NCBI GenBank assembly: GCA_910585605.1
Contig: CAJUFL010000077.1
Span: forward strand, 1-13,517
Length of the DNA stretch: 13,517 nt
DNA from: an uncultured Lachnospiraceae bacterium
GTDB lineage: Bacteria > Bacillota > Clostridia > Lachnospirales > Lachnospiraceae
Reading direction: 5' to 3'
Part shown: positions 12,616-13,517 of the stretch, piece after piece
Layout of the letters: every line of letters begins with the position of its first letter
Position numbering within the stretch: the stretch's first letter is position 1
Program-made: the position numbers and the translations under genes
Notes under the pieces: model-generated
Database searches by the model: none
Seen by the model: only the letters and a program-made list of their open reading frames with translations
What the model was told of the DNA's origin: nothing

Positions 12616-13017
12616 CTACTTCCGTTCCACCGCTTTCCTTAAATCATCAATGTAACATGACTGCTGTTTTTTCAGATACCCTTTTACAAACGGTTTCATA
12701 AAGATTTTTTTCACAGCCACATCCTCAATAAATTCAATGCGGACCACATCACCCTGCTGCGAAAAGATACCTGTCCAATGCCCCGACATATTCCCGTTAT
12801 CCATATCAAATTCATACCGCTTGTATTGTTCAAAAGCAGTAATCGTAAATGTGGTAACATACCCATCTTTTGTATGTTCCTCAAACTTCTTCCCTTGATC
12901 TATGACAACAATCTTGCTAATATCGCTCCGCCATGAACAATCCTCCAATGATGTAACTATCTCCCAAATCTTTTTTATATCACAATGAAATTCCGCCTTT
13001 ATATTTGAAATTGCCAT
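12616..13017 (-). CDS. SRPBCC family protein
   Basis: The 133-residue protein fits the SRPBCC (START/polyketide cyclase-like) fold: an N-terminal strand ISNIKAEFHCDIKKIWEIVTSLEDCSWRSD, which is the typical entry with a Trp-bearing helix, then IVVIDQGKKFEEHTKDGYVTTFTIT, YKRYEFDMDNGNMSGHWTGIF strands, RIEFIEDVAV, and a long C-terminal helix FMKPFVKGYLKKQQSCYIDDLRKAVE lining the ligand pocket. Such proteins bind small hydrophobic ligands. No catalytic motif is identifiable. I chose ATG at 13015-13017: GGAGG is 6 nt upstream, whereas the in-frame ATG at 13021-13023 abuts it. The gene opens the SRPBCC-PNPOx-EFR1-GNAT group. Its leader carries a 26-bp near-perfect dyad at 13037-13062 and a second dyad at 13075-13104. 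The family call is good; the ligand is unknown. Confidence 0.88.
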   Translation of the reverse strand: MAISNIKAEFHCDIKKIWEIVTSLEDCSWRSDISKIVVIDQGKKFEEHTKDGYVTTFTITAFEQYKRYEFDMDNGNMSGHWTGIFSQQGDVVRIEFIEDVAVKKIFMKPFVKGYLKKQQSCYIDDLRKAVERK

Positions 13018-13036
13018 TTTCATCCTCCAATCTTTT

Positions 13037-13062
13037 GTAACCAATTGGCTGCAATTGATTAC
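13037..13062. promoter_or_regulatory. Near-perfect 26-bp dyad just before the SRPBCC gene
   Basis: GTAACCAATTG (13037-13047) and CAATTGATTAC (13052-13062) are complementary in 10 of 11 positions around 4 bp; the mismatch is a G-U pair in the minus-strand RNA. It ends about 20 bp upstream of the start codon. Both a repressor operator and a leader RNA stem that could hide the ribosome binding site region are possible. Confidence 0.6.
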
Positions 13063-13074
13063 CTACTTACATGA

Positions 13075-13104
13075 TATCACGAAATGATTATCATACACGT
13101 GATA
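13075..13104. promoter_or_regulatory. Nested dyads with Fur-box-like core upstream of the SRPBCC gene
   Basis: TATCACG (13075-13081) and CGTGATA (13098-13104) flank an inner perfect palindrome ATGAT-T-ATCAT (13084-13094). On the minus strand the core reads ATGATAATCATT, the centre of the Fur box consensus, although outer Fur bases do not match. The same core includes TATGAT/GATAAT, possible -10 elements. A metal or stress regulator site over the promoter is plausible; the -35 is weak. Confidence 0.45.
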
Positions 13105-13109
13105 CCTCA

Positions 13110-13194
13110 GATAAGTGATTTTTAATGCGGGCAATTCCCATCTCATAGATTTTCATAATCTACTTGACACTATACCCGCAAATCCCAACTTATC
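13110..13194. repeat. 85-nt nested inverted-repeat element next to the DUF2164 stop codon
   Basis: GATAAGT (13110-13116) pairs with ACTTATC (13188-13194); TGCGGG (13126-13131) with CCCGCA (13175-13180); TAGATT (13146-13151) with AATCTA (13157-13162) around a 5-nt loop. The outer arm reaches the DUF2164 stop codon at 13194-13196. No U tract follows on either strand. It resembles a structured intergenic element more than a standard terminator. Confidence 0.45.
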
Positions 13195-13454
13195 TATTGA
13201 ACATTTTTATATAACGAGTAATAATCAACTTCCATATTTTCCACCTGTTCTTTTAACCAACGCATAGAGTCGTCCAACGCCTTATTATAAACAATTGGTG
13301 CTAAATGCTCGCAAAATAAATCAAGCAGCTGCTGTTCCTCAATCATTCCGATTTCTTCTCCTCGAATATCCAGATAAAATGCTTTTATTTCGGTGGCGAG
13401 CTGATGCTTTTGCTTATCACTCAACTGAATTACTCCGTTCAAATTTCTTCTCAT
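13194..13454 (-). CDS. DUF2164 family protein
   Basis: The 86-residue protein matches DUF2164: VIQLSDKQKHQLATEIKAFYLDIRGEEIGMIEEQQLLDLFCEHLAPIVYNKALDDSMRWLKEQVENMEVDYYSL contains the family's IxLS...K, the 'iG.le...LLDfF...laP..YN.al.D....l' pattern and the acidic C-terminus. It is a small, soluble, helical protein of unknown function, typical length for the family. The start ATG at 13454 follows AAGGAGGAG. Upstream lies a palindrome (13484-13502) and then the window edge, so its promoter may be incomplete here. It is 176 bp upstream of the SRPBCC gene, with structured DNA between, so the two are probably separate transcripts. Confidence 0.9.
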   Translation of the reverse strand: MRRNLNGVIQLSDKQKHQLATEIKAFYLDIRGEEIGMIEEQQLLDLFCEHLAPIVYNKALDDSMRWLKEQVENMEVDYYSLYKNVQ

Positions 13455-13483
13455 AATGCTTCTCCTCCTTGTATAATAATGAT

Positions 13484-13502
13484 GTAGTCAATTAAAGACT
13501 AC
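13484..13502. promoter_or_regulatory. Palindrome upstream of the DUF2164 gene
   Basis: GTAGTC (13484-13489) and GACTAC (13497-13502) form a 6-7-6 perfect dyad, 30 bp upstream of the DUF2164 start codon. The run GACTACTTA from 13497 is identical to part of the padR operator near 10703. The arms are in the opposite order to the PadR sites, so a shared regulator is uncertain. Confidence 0.4.
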
Positions 13503-13517
13503 TTACTTAACAAATTT

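Noticed and set aside
13110..13194. Reading the DUF2164 3' structure as an intrinsic terminator
   Set aside because: No T run follows the stem on either strand, and the outer arm overlaps the stop codon, so it is listed as a repeat or structured element.
1..13517. CRISPR arrays, tRNA or rRNA genes, insertion sequences, prophage or toxin-antitoxin pairs
   Set aside because: No regularly spaced repeats, no tRNA or rRNA signatures, no transposase or integrase reading frames and no recognisable toxin-antitoxin gene pair were seen.

Overview
The window looks like chromosomal DNA from an AT-rich, gut-type Clostridia, most likely Lachnospiraceae. This is inferred from the strong AGGAGG ribosome binding sites, AT-rich spacers, and the families present: EFR1 flavodoxin/ferredoxin, DUF4230, DUF362, a TipA-like MerR regulator, and PadR with a DUF1048-like membrane protein. 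There is no rRNA, tRNA, CRISPR array, transposase, phage gene or plasmid gene. Sixteen clear genes fill the window and one further small ORF is plausible. All are on the minus strand except the DUF362 gene, so the layout below runs from low to high coordinates.

Layout. 35-160: possible 41-residue membrane peptide. 299-2095: AIM24-family protein and a voltage-gated-type K+ channel. 2096-2513: divergent spacer with a large imperfect hairpin and a terminator-like hairpin. 2514-3377 (+): DUF362 protein, separated from a convergent AraC/GyrI-type regulator (3520-4377) by a bidirectional terminator. 4532-5578: XRE regulator with a helical-repeat C-terminus. 5713-5834: a 122-nt nearly continuous inverted-repeat element. 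5839-7102: two tandem, diverged DUF4230 proteins. 7302-8072: membrane-anchored metallo-beta-lactamase-fold protein. 8296-9027: TipA-like MerR regulator. 9172-10625: PadR regulator translationally coupled to a six-helix membrane protein with a DUF1048-like head. 10815-13017: SRPBCC protein, PNPOx-fold flavoprotein, EFR1 flavodoxin/ferredoxin and GNAT acetyltransferase. 13194-13454: DUF2164 protein.

The window is rich in small regulatory modules that can be read from DNA. The merR promoter has the family's diagnostic 19-bp spacer with a four-part dyad inside it. The padR promoter carries two copies of an ACTACTY-N9-AAGTAGY operator whose centres lie 42 bp apart, about four helical turns. The AraC, XRE and SRPBCC genes each have direct or inverted repeats just upstream. 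Three long intergenic structures (2304-2381, 5713-5834, 13110-13194) are not explained by ordinary terminators and look like mobile miniature elements or structured RNAs.

No novel multi-gene system can be shown from sequence alone. The best candidates for follow-up are the 122-nt palindromic element, the double PadR operator with its membrane partner, the structured leader before the DUF362 gene, and the four-gene redox-like cluster.
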